A stretch of 9,767 bases of DNA from Spirochaetae bacterium HGW-Spirochaetae-9 (GTDB lineage: Bacteria; Spirochaetota; Spirochaetia; Treponematales; Rectinemataceae): positions 1 to 9,767 of the forward strand of contig PGXP01000054.1 of NCBI GenBank assembly GCA_002839205.1, written 5' to 3'. The notes beneath the pieces are model-generated. The model did not search any database and had not been told where the DNA came from. It saw only the letters and a program-made list of their open reading frames with translations. How positions within the stretch are numbered: position 1 is the stretch's first letter; the number at the start of each line of letters is the position of its first letter. Below, in pieces: positions 1-7,977 of this stretch. A program made the position numbers and the translations under genes.

Positions 1-253
1 CAAGGCCTTTTCTGAAAAAGCCAAGGCCAATCCCGAACTCGTAGCCTCTCAGGCCTATGCCGCCAAGAACGGCAATCCCTTTGACCGACCCTATATGAGC
101 GCCGTCGGCAACGCCCGCGACCTCATCGGCGAGGTGATCATCGAATCCATCAATACGGCCGGACTTTCCCAGAATCTGGCAACCCTGGCAAAAACCAAGG
201 TCAAAGCCGTCAACGAACTCCTCGAGGACACCGGCGAATACGGCGTCTACTGA
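1..253 (+). CDS. Sugar ABC transporter solute-binding protein, C-terminal fragment
   Basis: This is the 3' end of a gene that begins before the window; the reading frame starts at position 2 and ends at TGA 251-253, giving 83 visible residues. The sequence reads through NGNPFDRPYMSAVGNARDLI and a helical tail ending DTGEYGVY. That is like the C-terminal helical lobe of family 1 extracellular sugar-binding proteins of CUT1 ABC transporters. No signal peptide or lipobox can be seen because the N-terminus is missing. The call rests mainly on context: two CUT1 permease genes follow directly on the same strand. In such systems this protein captures the sugar outside the inner membrane and delivers it to the permease pair. 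The substrate cannot be read from this fragment. Confidence 0.8.
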   Translation, partial: KAFSEKAKANPELVASQAYAAKNGNPFDRPYMSAVGNARDLIGEVIIESINTAGLSQNLATLAKTKVKAVNELLEDTGEYGVY

Positions 254-282
254 GATCCGTCGAAACTGATCTTCCCGGTGGC

Positions 283-311
283 GGCGGGGCGGAGCGATCC
301 GCTCCGCCGCC
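283..311 (+). terminator. GC-rich intercistronic hairpin (attenuator or mRNA-stabilising stem)
   Basis: GGCGGAGCG (288-296) pairs perfectly with CGCTCCGCC (300-308) around a 3-nt ATC loop. Three more pairs (283-285 with 309-311) form if G286-G287 bulge out. A T-rich run (312-329, with a few C, G and A) follows. It lies between the binding-protein stop (253) and the permease start (341). A stem here would be expected to cause partial termination or protect the upstream mRNA, so that binding protein outnumbers permease, as is known for other sugar ABC operons. The U tract is imperfect, so full termination is doubtful. Confidence 0.6.
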
Positions 312-340
312 TTTCGTTTCAATTTTTTCCGGAGGATAGC

Positions 341-1205
341 ATGACAAAAAGCGGTTTCGTCGAAAGGAACTTGAAAATACTGTTCCCCCTGCCGGCAGTA
401 ACCTTTGTCGTTGTCATGATGCTCTTTCCCGTCCTCTACACCCTTTTTCTGAGCTTCACCAACTGGAATCTCACTTCGGGCATGCCTCTCAGCCTTGTGT
501 GGTTCAAATCGTATCTCAGGGTCTTCAATGAACCGCGCTTTATCAGCGCCGTAGGCCGCACTTTCTCCTTCACCTTTCTCGCCGTGGCGGTAGAGACCCT
601 GCTCGGTCTCGCTCTCGCCCTCCTCCTCAACAGGGAATTCAAGGGAAAATCGGCCATGAAGCTGATTCTCCTCCTTCCCCTCGTGGCGACGCCCGTCGCC
701 ATCGGTATCGTATGGAATCTCTTTTTCGACCCCACGATCGGCTTCATGAACTACATGCTCAGCCTTCTCGGCCTGCCGCCTTCGGAGTGGGTTTCCAACA
801 CGGCGACCGTGATTCCCTCCCTCGCCCTCGTCGACATCTGGCAGTGGACGCCCATGGTCACCCTCATAGTCCTCGCTGGGCTTGCCGGGCTTTCCCAGGA
901 GCCCTATGAGTCGGCCAAAGTCGACGGAGCCAATGCCTTCCAGACCTTTTCACAGATAACCCTGCCGATGATAGCGCGCCATGATCCTGCGCTCCATCGA
1001 CGCCCTCAAGACCTTCGACATCATCTACGCCATGACGGGGGGAGGTCCGGGCTACGCCTCGGAAACCCTCAACATCATGGCCTTCAAATATAGTTTTGAG
1101 TATTTCCGGATGGGACAGTCTTCGGTGATTCTCATTTTCCTCTTTTTGCTGGTCCTCCTGCTCAGCATGGCGATCATGCGGCTTCGCAAGCGGTTCGAGC
1201 TCTAG
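341..1205 (+). pseudogene. MalF-type CUT1 sugar ABC permease, frameshifted
   Basis: This is the first inner-membrane permease subunit of the sugar transporter. The start is ATG 341, 5 nt after GGAGGATAGC; an in-frame ATG at 278 lies within the upstream hairpin region and lacks a ribosome binding site. Residues 1-212 carry several hydrophobic helices (first about 13-36) and the EAA loop that contacts the ATPase (EPYESAKVDGA, 187-197, then LP at 208-209). After residue 212 (position 976) the frame turns to nonsense and stops at 1093. The proper continuation, MILRSIDALKTFDIIYAMTG and a final helix, sits one frame over (978-1205). Compared with the usual family pattern at this point, about five residues are missing as well, which fits a deletion of roughly 14 nt at 976-978. 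Joining the two parts gives about 287 residues, close to family length. Either the gene is broken or the sequence is wrong here. Confidence 0.8.
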
Positions 1206-1214
1206 GAGGCGGGT

Positions 1215-2030
1215 ATGAAAGTATCATTGATGCGCCGATTCCTTTTCGCCCTCGTACTGGTGGGCATCGCCGTTCCCGTCCTCTTTCCTTTCGTGTGGAT
1301 GCTGGCCTCGTCCTTCAAGACCCAGGTGGACATCATCTCCTGGCCGCCGAAATTCATTTTTTCGCCCATCGTCGGCAACTACCTGAAGGTGTTCACCGAA
1401 CAGAACTTCCTGAAGTACTTCATCAATTCGTCGATCGTCGGTATCGTAGCCGTAGGGCTTTCGGTGCTGCTGGGGCTGCCTGCCGCCTACTCGATAGCCC
1501 GTTTCCAGCAGAAGAAACTGTCGGTATTCATCCTCGTGGCCAAGCTCATGCCGGGCATTTCCTTCCTGATGCCCTGGTACATCATCTTTTCGCGCCTGCA
1601 CCTTATGGACAGCTATACGGCCCTCATTCTTTCGCACATGCTCATCGCCCTGCCCATCGTCGTATGGATCATGTCAAGCTATTTCGAGACGATACCTATC
1701 GAGATGGAGGAGTCGGCCATGGTGGACGGAGCCACGCGGCAGCGGGCTTTCATATCGATAATCCTGCCCGTCTCGGGGCCTGGCATCGTCACCTCCATTA
1801 CGCTTTCCTTTATTTTTTCCTGGAACAACTTCATGTTCTCCCAGGTTTTGAGCATGGAAAGGACGAAAACCCTGCCCATCGCCGTCTACAACTTTGTCTC
1901 CTACGCCGAGGTGGACTGGGGCGCCGTCATGGCCGCCGCCGTTGCCATTATGGCTCCCGCCATCATATTGACGATGATTTTCCAGAAGTACGTGGTGAAG
2001 GGGCTCACGATGGGAGCGGTGAAGGGATAG
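1215..2030 (+). CDS. MalG-type CUT1 sugar ABC transporter permease
   Basis: This is the second integral-membrane subunit of the sugar importer, normally paired with the MalF-type protein just upstream. It has 271 residues, which is typical. Residues 10-32 form the first membrane helix and further hydrophobic segments follow to about 258. The EAA loop that docks on the ATPase is intact (EESAMVDGA at 165-173, LP at 184-185). The C-terminus QKYVVKGLTMGAVKG is a family signature. The start at ATG 1215 is secured by AGGAGG at 1204-1209, which overlaps the stop codon of the upstream permease, so the two are translated in tandem. No ATP-binding subunit gene is seen nearby; CUT1 systems often share an MsmK/UgpC-type ATPase encoded elsewhere. 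The substrate is unknown. Confidence 0.93.
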   Translation: MKVSLMRRFLFALVLVGIAVPVLFPFVWMLASSFKTQVDIISWPPKFIFSPIVGNYLKVFTEQNFLKYFINSSIVGIVAVGLSVLLGLPAAYSIARFQQKKLSVFILVAKLMPGISFLMPWYIIFSRLHLMDSYTALILSHMLIALPIVVWIMSSYFETIPIEMEESAMVDGATRQRAFISIILPVSGPGIVTSITLSFIFSWNNFMFSQVLSMERTKTLPIAVYNFVSYAEVDWGAVMAAAVAIMAPAIILTMIFQKYVVKGLTMGAVKG

Positions 2031-2090
2031 CGTGCCAGCGAGGCGCGCGTCCAGTGACGCCAGGCGCCTTATGACGCGACGCGCCCCGCA

Positions 2091-2119
2091 TGGACATATT
2101 GCCCAAGCGGTACTATCCT
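2091..2119 (+). promoter_or_regulatory. Candidate sigma70 promoter for the lipid kinase gene, possibly leaderless
   Basis: TGGACA (2091-2096) and TATCCT (2114-2119) are 17 bp apart, which is the ideal spacing; they match the consensus at 5/6 and 4/6 positions. Transcription would start about 7 nt after the -10 box, at or next to A2127, the first base of the ATG. No Shine-Dalgarno precedes that ATG. An alternative -10 (TACTAT, 2111-2116) gives a poor 14-bp spacer. This is a pattern match only. Confidence 0.35.
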
Positions 2120-2126
2120 ACCTGAT

Positions 2127-3191
2127 ATGCGCCCAGAAGATTTGGCCGATGGCATAAAAGCCATCCTTGAGCATTCGCCCGCATTCCCGGAAAGCAAGCT
2201 CCTCGTGGACATCATCGCCAATCCCCAGGCGGGCGGCTTCAAGCGCCGCCACATCGCCGCCAGACGGAAAAGCGAGCTCCAGCAGGTGGTCGCTCTGGCC
2301 TCGGCGCTTCCGCCGCGGGAGAAAGAAGTTCAGGTGAGGCTTCATCTCACCCAACGCTGCGGCCACGCCTCGGCGATAGCGCAGCGAACCCTGGATCATT
2401 CCACCTCCAACGGGCACGATTCCTTCCACATCATCATGACGGCGGGCGGCGATGGCACGAGCCTTGAGATGGCGGAACGCCTCCTCTACCTGCCCGACGA
2501 CAGAAAGGATCAGTTCGCCCTGCTCAGGCTTCCTCTGGGAACGGGCAATGACGGTTCGGAGGGCAGAGATCTTGTCACCGCTCTCGGCCGGTTTCTTTCC
2601 CCCTTAAAGCTTGAGCGGAGGGCTGCCGTCCAGGTGCGCCCCGCCGAGGAAGGCGGCAAGCCGCCTTTGTGGGCATTCAACATCGCGAGCGTCGGCCTCG
2701 ACGCCTATGTTTCGGACAAGACGAACAAGCTGAAATCGGTGTTTCCGGGCGATTCCTACAAGTTCTGGGTCAATATAGCCACAATGCTCTACGACAGGGC
2801 GTACAAGGTGATCCCGATGGGGCTAAAGGTCTGGGACCTCGAAGGCAGGTTGATCCACGAATCGAGGAAGGCGAGGCTCTTCGTCGCCATGGGGGCTTCG
2901 GGCAACCGGCAATATGGCTCTAACAAAAAGATTCTCCCCGGGATGGAAAATATCGTGAGCTGCGAGCAGACGAGCCTTCTGCGAAAGCTTCTCGTGAAGG
3001 GCTCAATAGAAAAGGGCAGGCATGACGCCGTCCGCGAGATAGAGCACTTTTCGGCTTCGCGGATAGAGATTCAGAATGACGAGAATATTCCCCTACAGTG
3101 CGACGGGGAAGCTGAAATCCTCGCCCGCTGTGATTTCCCTCTCGTGATGGAAAGAATTCCCAATCTCTACAACGTGATAGTTCCGGTTTAG
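2127..3191 (+). CDS. Diacylglycerol/sphingosine-kinase-family lipid kinase
   Basis: This 354-residue cytosolic or membrane-peripheral enzyme has the DAGK catalytic fold. Visible motifs in order are IANPQAGG (30-37), the nucleotide-binding GGDGT (107-111), LPLGTGND (135-142), NIASVGLDAYVSD (185-197) and a late CDGE (325-328). These match the ATP-binding N-lobe and the beta-rich C-lobe of the family, which phosphorylates diacylglycerol, sphingoid bases or related lipids. The length is slightly above the usual 290-330 residues. The exact lipid cannot be told. It is annotated as a separate unit: 96 bp separate it from the transporter operon and a candidate promoter lies in that gap. The start at 2127 has no Shine-Dalgarno, unlike its neighbours; the conserved domain begins about residue 25, so a modestly different start cannot be excluded. 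Its last 4 nt overlap the end of the convergent barrel gene. Confidence 0.87.
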   Translation: MRPEDLADGIKAILEHSPAFPESKLLVDIIANPQAGGFKRRHIAARRKSELQQVVALASALPPREKEVQVRLHLTQRCGHASAIAQRTLDHSTSNGHDSFHIIMTAGGDGTSLEMAERLLYLPDDRKDQFALLRLPLGTGNDGSEGRDLVTALGRFLSPLKLERRAAVQVRPAEEGGKPPLWAFNIASVGLDAYVSDKTNKLKSVFPGDSYKFWVNIATMLYDRAYKVIPMGLKVWDLEGRLIHESRKARLFVAMGASGNRQYGSNKKILPGMENIVSCEQTSLLRKLLVKGSIEKGRHDAVREIEHFSASRIEIQNDENIPLQCDGEAEILARCDFPLVMERIPNLYNVIVPV

Positions 3192-4507
3192 AAAGCGTAT
3201 TTCGAGGAAAGGCTCACATAACTCCTGTCGTTGAACTGTCCGAAGTCGCCTTCGGCGTCGCCGCCAAAGTAGCGGCCGCGCAGGGCTATCTCGGCATCGC
3301 CGATTGCAAGTACGAGGCCAGGCTCCACCATATAATCCAGTTTTTCCACGCCCAGAAGCCCCAGCAGTTCGATTTTCAGCTTTTCCTGCATGAAGCTGCG
3401 CGAGAGAAGGGCGGCGACTTGGGTTGAGGTGATTGTGGTTCCTGATTCGATGTCGAGAGGATTCGCTATCTTGTCGTGGTTGAGCCGCACCTTGCCCATG
3501 GCCTGGAGATTGAGGTTGATGCTCGCGAAGAGATCCCTGTCGAAGCCCGCCGACCAGACAGCGTGCTGGTTGTAGACGAGGGTGTCGGTGCCGGCCGCGT
3601 CTTCCGTGAGGTTGACCCCGGCTTCCAGCCGGACATTGAATCCAGCGGCGACAAAGGCCGCGTCGGCGCCTACCTGGTGGTAGGGATTCCAGCCGATGTC
3701 GATGACTTGAGCCGGGTTGAAGTAAAGGAATGTCGCCGCATCAGTTGTGTCCATAAAAGGCGTTGTCAGCCGCCCATAGAAATACTGGGCTCCAAGGTCG
3801 ATACCTTTCAAGCTGCCGGTTATGCGCAACCCTGCCTGGCCATAGTCGAGGCCTGTCGTTGCGGGCATGTTGATGGTAGCCGCCGCGAAAGGCTTCAGCT
3901 GGGCGGGAACCCAGAGACCTGTCCTGGCAATCCTGTCGCCCTCAAACCAGGGCAGGTAGACGAAGTCGGCCGAAAGCCGCTCGCCCAGGCTCTGTGTCAG
4001 GCGCAGCATGGGTACGGCGAGCTTGCGGTCACTTTCGTCGCGCAGGGTGAGATCGCTCAGGTTCCGGGGATTGAGTACGTCGAGGACGCTCAAGGAGTCG
4101 GCGCGGCCCCACGTGGCGCGCAAGATGCCGCCCTGGATCGTCGCCTGTCCGGCAAATACGCGCAGCCAGGCTTCGTCGAGGATGTCGGCAGGGCTTGTGG
4201 CGAGGATGTCTTTGTCGAGCTTCATGCCGATGAATGCATCGGCTTTCGCCCCTGAGGCTTCCACACTGATTTTGGTTGCCGGCAATACCGTACTGTTCGA
4301 AAAATCACCATCGATCAACTCGCCCGGAAAGGCCAGCAAGGAGAAGGATACCTCTCCGCCCAGCGTCGCGCCGGTCGCAGCCGGCTGCCCGGCAGCGGCC
4401 GCCCCATCCCCGAAGCCGAATTCCTGGGCTCCCGCCTGCGCGCCACTAAATATTAAAAGTACTGCCAGGAGAATAGCCGATATGATGCTTTTCCTGTTTT
4501 TTATCAT
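3188..4507 (-). CDS. Outer-membrane beta-barrel protein, DUF1302-like
   Basis: This 439-residue protein is the last gene of the minus-strand operon. It starts with a signal peptide (basic MIKNRK, hydrophobic core about 9-20, likely cleavage after AQA near residue 25). An Ala/Gly-rich stretch follows, and then alternating polar and hydrophobic strands typical of a barrel run to the end. The last residue is Phe (SLSSKYAF), the usual BAM-recognition ending. WGRADSLSVLDVLNPRNLSDL-type sequence (133-153) resembles the WG..D...D.lNP.dl motif seen in DUF1302-type barrels that accompany RND exporters; that family link is from memory and moderately sure. The start at 4507 has AAAGGAGA just upstream, overlapping the preceding stop; the frame is open further up to 4765, but that part lies inside the previous gene and would hide the signal peptide. 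Probable role: the outer-membrane end of the export route. Confidence 0.78.
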   Translation of the reverse strand: MIKNRKSIISAILLAVLLIFSGAQAGAQEFGFGDGAAAAGQPAATGATLGGEVSFSLLAFPGELIDGDFSNSTVLPATKISVEASGAKADAFIGMKLDKDILATSPADILDEAWLRVFAGQATIQGGILRATWGRADSLSVLDVLNPRNLSDLTLRDESDRKLAVPMLRLTQSLGERLSADFVYLPWFEGDRIARTGLWVPAQLKPFAAATINMPATTGLDYGQAGLRITGSLKGIDLGAQYFYGRLTTPFMDTTDAATFLYFNPAQVIDIGWNPYHQVGADAAFVAAGFNVRLEAGVNLTEDAAGTDTLVYNQHAVWSAGFDRDLFASINLNLQAMGKVRLNHDKIANPLDIESGTTITSTQVAALLSRSFMQEKLKIELLGLLGVEKLDYMVEPGLVLAIGDAEIALRGRYFGGDAEGDFGQFNDRSYVSLSSKYAF

Positions 4508-4518
4508 CTCTGTCTCCT

Positions 4519-5289
4519 TTACGGACGGCCAGTCTGGAGGAATCGTTCGGTGAACACACCCGTCGGGATCGGGTCGTCGTATTTCATGATATCCATGTAG
4601 ATGGTGGTTGAAGTCTTGGCCTGGACAGTTGTCATCTTCGTGACGGTGGGCGTGAGCCTTCCCTGGATATCCTTGACTTCGCTCATCTCCATCACTTTGA
4701 CGAGGTTTCCCTTCCTGTCGTACAGCTCCATCTTCAGCGAAATGTAGGTGGCCTTTTCTATCCATCCGGTCATGCGCGAATACTGATAGGCAGTATCCTT
4801 GGGCTTGGCTTCGATCACCCAGCAGGGTTTGCCGCCGAGGTTCTCCTCTCGGAGAAGGCTGTAGGTGTCGAGGTCGGTGTCGCGGTCGGACGATGCCACA
4901 TCGTCATAGGACATGTCGGTGCCCATGAAGCTGGCCGAGCCTTCGCTGGCGGCGATGCGCCTCACCTTGCCCAGTGCTGGCAGGAATATCCACTGGTCGC
5001 CCTTCTTTCCTTTCTCGGCGATAGTGAGGAAACGCGTCCCTGCCACCGAGGCCGGCTTCTGGAAGACAACCATCGTCTTCGTAAAACCGCCTGCGGTGCT
5101 CGTGTACTGGTCGACGAGGCGCTCGGTGGTGGAGCCATCCTTGGCGCTGATTACCATGCGCGCCCTCGTGGATACGGTGTCTGCCTTTATCCTGTCGCGC
5201 GAAGCCTTCATGATTTCGGCGGCGGTCTGGGAGTAAGCCAAGCTTGCCGCAAGGACGATGGCCGCGATCAGGCAGAAAAAACGTTTCAT
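4519..5289 (-). CDS. LolA-like outer membrane lipoprotein-sorting protein
   Basis: This 256-residue periplasmic protein has an N-terminal signal peptide (MKRFF then a hydrophobic run to about residue 18, cleavage probably after AYS at 20). Cys6 lies inside the hydrophobic part and is not in a lipobox, so it is not a lipoprotein itself. The mature part is like the LolA_like family annotated as outer membrane lipoprotein-sorting proteins. Characteristic stretches are DQWIFLPALGKVRRI (98-112) and SFMGTDMSYDD (120-130), followed by a beta-rich half that ends in TERFL. LolA/LolB-fold proteins carry acyl chains in a hydrophobic cleft across the periplasm. GGAGG precedes ATG 5289, and the ATG overlaps the TGA of the exporter gene (shared bases 5286-5289), so translation is coupled. 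Its partners are therefore probably the exporter upstream and the barrel downstream. Confidence 0.87.
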   Translation of the reverse strand: MKRFFCLIAAIVLAASLAYSQTAAEIMKASRDRIKADTVSTRARMVISAKDGSTTERLVDQYTSTAGGFTKTMVVFQKPASVAGTRFLTIAEKGKKGDQWIFLPALGKVRRIAASEGSASFMGTDMSYDDVASSDRDTDLDTYSLLREENLGGKPCWVIEAKPKDTAYQYSRMTGWIEKATYISLKMELYDRKGNLVKVMEMSEVKDIQGRLTPTVTKMTTVQAKTSTTIYMDIMKYDDPIPTGVFTERFLQTGRP

Positions 5290-7967
5290 TGTGTAGCCTC
5301 CATAGCGTTCAATGCCTTGTCGGACGGCAGGGGCCGCCGGATGAAGGCTGGATTGACGGTGATGAGCAGGACGGGGAGAAGGGTGAGGCTGACGAGGGCG
5401 CTCGTGCCCATGGTCAGCGCGATGAGAAGACCCAATTCGGCCAGGATATTGAACTGCGAAAAGGCGAGCACGCCGAAACCCGCGCCTACCGACACGGCGT
5501 TGAACAGTATCGCCTTGCCCGAGGTGAGGAAGGTGCGTCGCAGGAATTTGCCTTTGCCCTTTGTCAACAGATATTCGTGGTGAAAGGCCGCCATGTAGTG
5601 GATGGTGTAGTCGATGCCGATGCCGACGGCTATGCTCGCCACCATGGCCGTACCTATGTTGAGTTTTATGCCTACAAAGCCCATGACGGCGAAATTGATC
5701 AGGATCGATAAAGAGAGTGGCGCGAGACCTATGAGGCCGGCGACGGCCGATCGGTAGAAAATGGAGAGTATGAGAAAAACCATCACGAGTGAGAGGGCTA
5801 CCGATATGAGCTGGGACTGGACCACGAGGCTGTTGAGCGATTTTTCAACGAGTGCCGTGCCGGCGATTTCGACCTTGACATCCTTGGGGAAACGCTCATC
5901 GATATAGCTCTTCATGGCGGCTATGCCCCTGTCGGTATCGATCTGGCCGACTGTCCTGAGCTGTATGTCCATTCTGATAGCCTTGGGTTCGAGGGGGTCG
6001 TCGGCGTAGGAGCTTATATTGCCGGATAATAGCACAAGGTAGTTGGAGATGAGGCCTTTCAGCTCGTCCATCGTCGTCTTCCCATAGCGGGCGGGGTCGA
6101 CGGGTATTTCGTAATAGGAAGCGCCCCTGTAATTCGTAAGCCGTGAAAGGCTCCCTACGAGATCCCGCGCGCTGAGTTCCTCCCCGCCTTTTTCGGCGAT
6201 GGCTTTGTTGAGGAGGGCAACCATGGCGAGGGAATCCATGCTTTCAGCTGGGCTTACGAATACTGCGCCATCCCCGGGTTGAAGGGCATCAGTCCCTGGC
6301 CCGGGCGAGGGAGAAGCCTCTTCGCCGGGTTCGGAAAATCCGAATCCAAAGGCCATGTCGCCCCCATCAGTCGCCGGCTGAGCGGTCATGGCTTTGATGC
6401 CCTCGGGGCTCTCGTCGGCGTTGAAAACCTGATTCACCCGCTTGATGAGGTCGGTGAAGCCGCTGGTCTTGCCCACTTCGGGAACATGTTCCTTCAGGTA
6501 GAGGGCGAGCCCGTCCATGGCGGCAAGGACATCGGGGCGCAGGACTTCGCCTGGGATTTCCGAGCTGACGACAAGGCTCAGGGATTTGGAGCCGCCGAAC
6601 TTCTCGCGGATAAAACGGTCGGAGCGGGCGACATCGGTGTCGGGCTTGAAGTATTCGACGAGAACATTGTCGATGATGAGGTGACTGAGGCCGACAGCCG
6701 ACAGGAAAACGATGACGAGGGCTGCAAACAGCACGGTTCGTCTTTTGGCCGCGACATGGCCGAGAGCATCGGCGATGGCTCCACTCAGGGGGTCTTCTTC
6801 GCCGGGCTCAATTTCCGAGGTCTTGAAGCGCGGGAGTTTTCGGACGGGTCCGCGGATGATGATGATGGCGGGGATGAGGGTGATGGAGATACCGTAGGCG
6901 ACGAGGACACCAAAGCTTGCGAAGATACCGAACTCGAAGATAGGTATCACCTGAGTGAAGCAGAACGACGCGAATCCCGCGAAGGTCGTAAGCGCCGCGA
7001 GAAGGACGGGCTTGCCGATCCGCCTGAGTACCGCCAACACAATGGCGCGGTGTTCGGCCTCGCTCAGATGCTTTTTACCCGCTATCTCGTCGTAATAATG
7101 GCTGACGACATGGATGCCATAGGCGCTCCCCACAGCTACCAGTATGACAGGGAGCACGGTGGACAGGATGGAGAGTTTGATCCCGAAGAGGGGCATGGCG
7201 CCTATTGCCCATAATACGGAAACCAGAACGGTAAGCAGGGGCAGAAGGACGCCGCTCAGCCGCCTGAACGACATGAAGAGCACGAATACGACAACAATGA
7301 TGACCAAGGGAACCAGAACGATGAGGTCGGCACGGGTGGCGTCGTTGACGACGGAGCTGAATACCGGCATGCCTGTGATGTAGACGTTGGTGTCCAGAAA
7401 GTCCGTTTCGGTGGCGTACTGTTTTATGGCCTTGTGAACCGCTACCACTTCGGGCTTGCCTGCGTCTTCCGGAGGAATGTCGAGGAAAATGATCATCTGT
7501 GTGCCCGAAAAGTCTTCGGAGACGAGGGCCCGGCTGTAGAGATCCCAGCTCAGTAGTTTGTCCTTGAGTTCGGCGAGTTCGGCATCGGTGCCGCCGAAGC
7601 TTTCCGGCACGAGGTCCTGGGCGACGATAGCGTCCCCCTCGCCGGTGAGGTAATCGGTGGAGACGATGGAGGTTGTGGCGTCGACGATGGGAATATCGGC
7701 AATTTTCTTGTCAAATTCGCGCAGCTTTTCAATAAAATCGGCCTCGAGCACCGAGCCGTGCCGGCGCTCCAAACCTACGAGGATCACGATCTGGCTGCCA
7801 AAGGCCTCATCCACCTTTTTCAGGGCGATCCTTTCGGGATCCTTGTCCGGCACAAAGCGGAAGTTGTTGTTGTCCAGCTGAATCCGCGGTATCTGCAGCG
7901 CGAAAAACACCGTGATCAGGGCGATAATCGCCACAATCCATTTAGGATGCTTGAAAAGCTTCTCCAT
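5286..7967 (-). CDS. RND superfamily exporter, MMPL/HAE3 type
   Basis: This 893-residue inner-membrane pump has the duplicated RND layout. The first helix (9-26) is followed by a large periplasmic loop (27-212) and a five-helix bundle (213-372). After a cytoplasmic linker, a second first-helix (410-431), a second loop (432-718) and another five-helix bundle (719-872) follow. The two proton-relay helices are visible as GSAYGIHVVSHYYDE (280-294) and GIGIDYTIHY (782-791); the latter holds the Asp expected to carry protons. MMPL/HAE3 pumps use the proton gradient to move lipids and other hydrophobic molecules and often need no membrane fusion protein; none is encoded here. A Gly/Pro/Ser-rich insert (about 530-575) interrupts the second loop. 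The start at 7967 has AAAGGAA upstream and lies 10 nt after the TetR stop. The substrate is unknown. Confidence 0.92.
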   Translation of the reverse strand: MEKLFKHPKWIVAIIALITVFFALQIPRIQLDNNNFRFVPDKDPERIALKKVDEAFGSQIVILVGLERRHGSVLEADFIEKLREFDKKIADIPIVDATTSIVSTDYLTGEGDAIVAQDLVPESFGGTDAELAELKDKLLSWDLYSRALVSEDFSGTQMIIFLDIPPEDAGKPEVVAVHKAIKQYATETDFLDTNVYITGMPVFSSVVNDATRADLIVLVPLVIIVVVFVLFMSFRRLSGVLLPLLTVLVSVLWAIGAMPLFGIKLSILSTVLPVILVAVGSAYGIHVVSHYYDEIAGKKHLSEAEHRAIVLAVLRRIGKPVLLAALTTFAGFASFCFTQVIPIFEFGIFASFGVLVAYGISITLIPAIIIIRGPVRKLPRFKTSEIEPGEEDPLSGAIADALGHVAAKRRTVLFAALVIVFLSAVGLSHLIIDNVLVEYFKPDTDVARSDRFIREKFGGSKSLSLVVSSEIPGEVLRPDVLAAMDGLALYLKEHVPEVGKTSGFTDLIKRVNQVFNADESPEGIKAMTAQPATDGGDMAFGFGFSEPGEEASPSPGPGTDALQPGDGAVFVSPAESMDSLAMVALLNKAIAEKGGEELSARDLVGSLSRLTNYRGASYYEIPVDPARYGKTTMDELKGLISNYLVLLSGNISSYADDPLEPKAIRMDIQLRTVGQIDTDRGIAAMKSYIDERFPKDVKVEIAGTALVEKSLNSLVVQSQLISVALSLVMVFLILSIFYRSAVAGLIGLAPLSLSILINFAVMGFVGIKLNIGTAMVASIAVGIGIDYTIHYMAAFHHEYLLTKGKGKFLRRTFLTSGKAILFNAVSVGAGFGVLAFSQFNILAELGLLIALTMGTSALVSLTLLPVLLITVNPAFIRRPLPSDKALNAMEATQ

Positions 7968-7977
7968 AGAAATTCCT

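Noticed and set aside
278..340. Upstream start for the first permease at 278
   Set aside because: The extra 21 residues come from the GC hairpin region and have no ribosome binding site; ATG 341 follows GGAGG.
976..980. Programmed +1 frameshift joining the two permease parts
   Set aside because: About five conserved residues are missing as well as the frame change, and no slippery sequence is evident, so a deletion explains it better.
2041..2068. AGGCGC...GCGCCT inverted repeat after the second permease as a terminator
   Set aside because: The stem is only 6 bp with a long loop and no T tract follows, so it does not support a terminator call.
3476..4255. 259-codon plus-strand open frame opposite the barrel gene
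   Set aside because: It is a shadow of the barrel coding frame and has no start signals or domain features.
4508..4765. In-frame N-terminal extension of the barrel gene up to 4765
   Set aside because: It lies inside the LolA-like gene in another frame, would put 86 polar residues ahead of a clear signal peptide, and the ATG at 4507 has a strong ribosome binding site.
6279..7214. 311-codon open frame on the plus strand inside the exporter gene
   Set aside because: It is opposite a clearly conserved coding region, its translation is rich in Gly, Asp and Arg without domain features, and it has no ribosome binding site; it is a codon-bias shadow.
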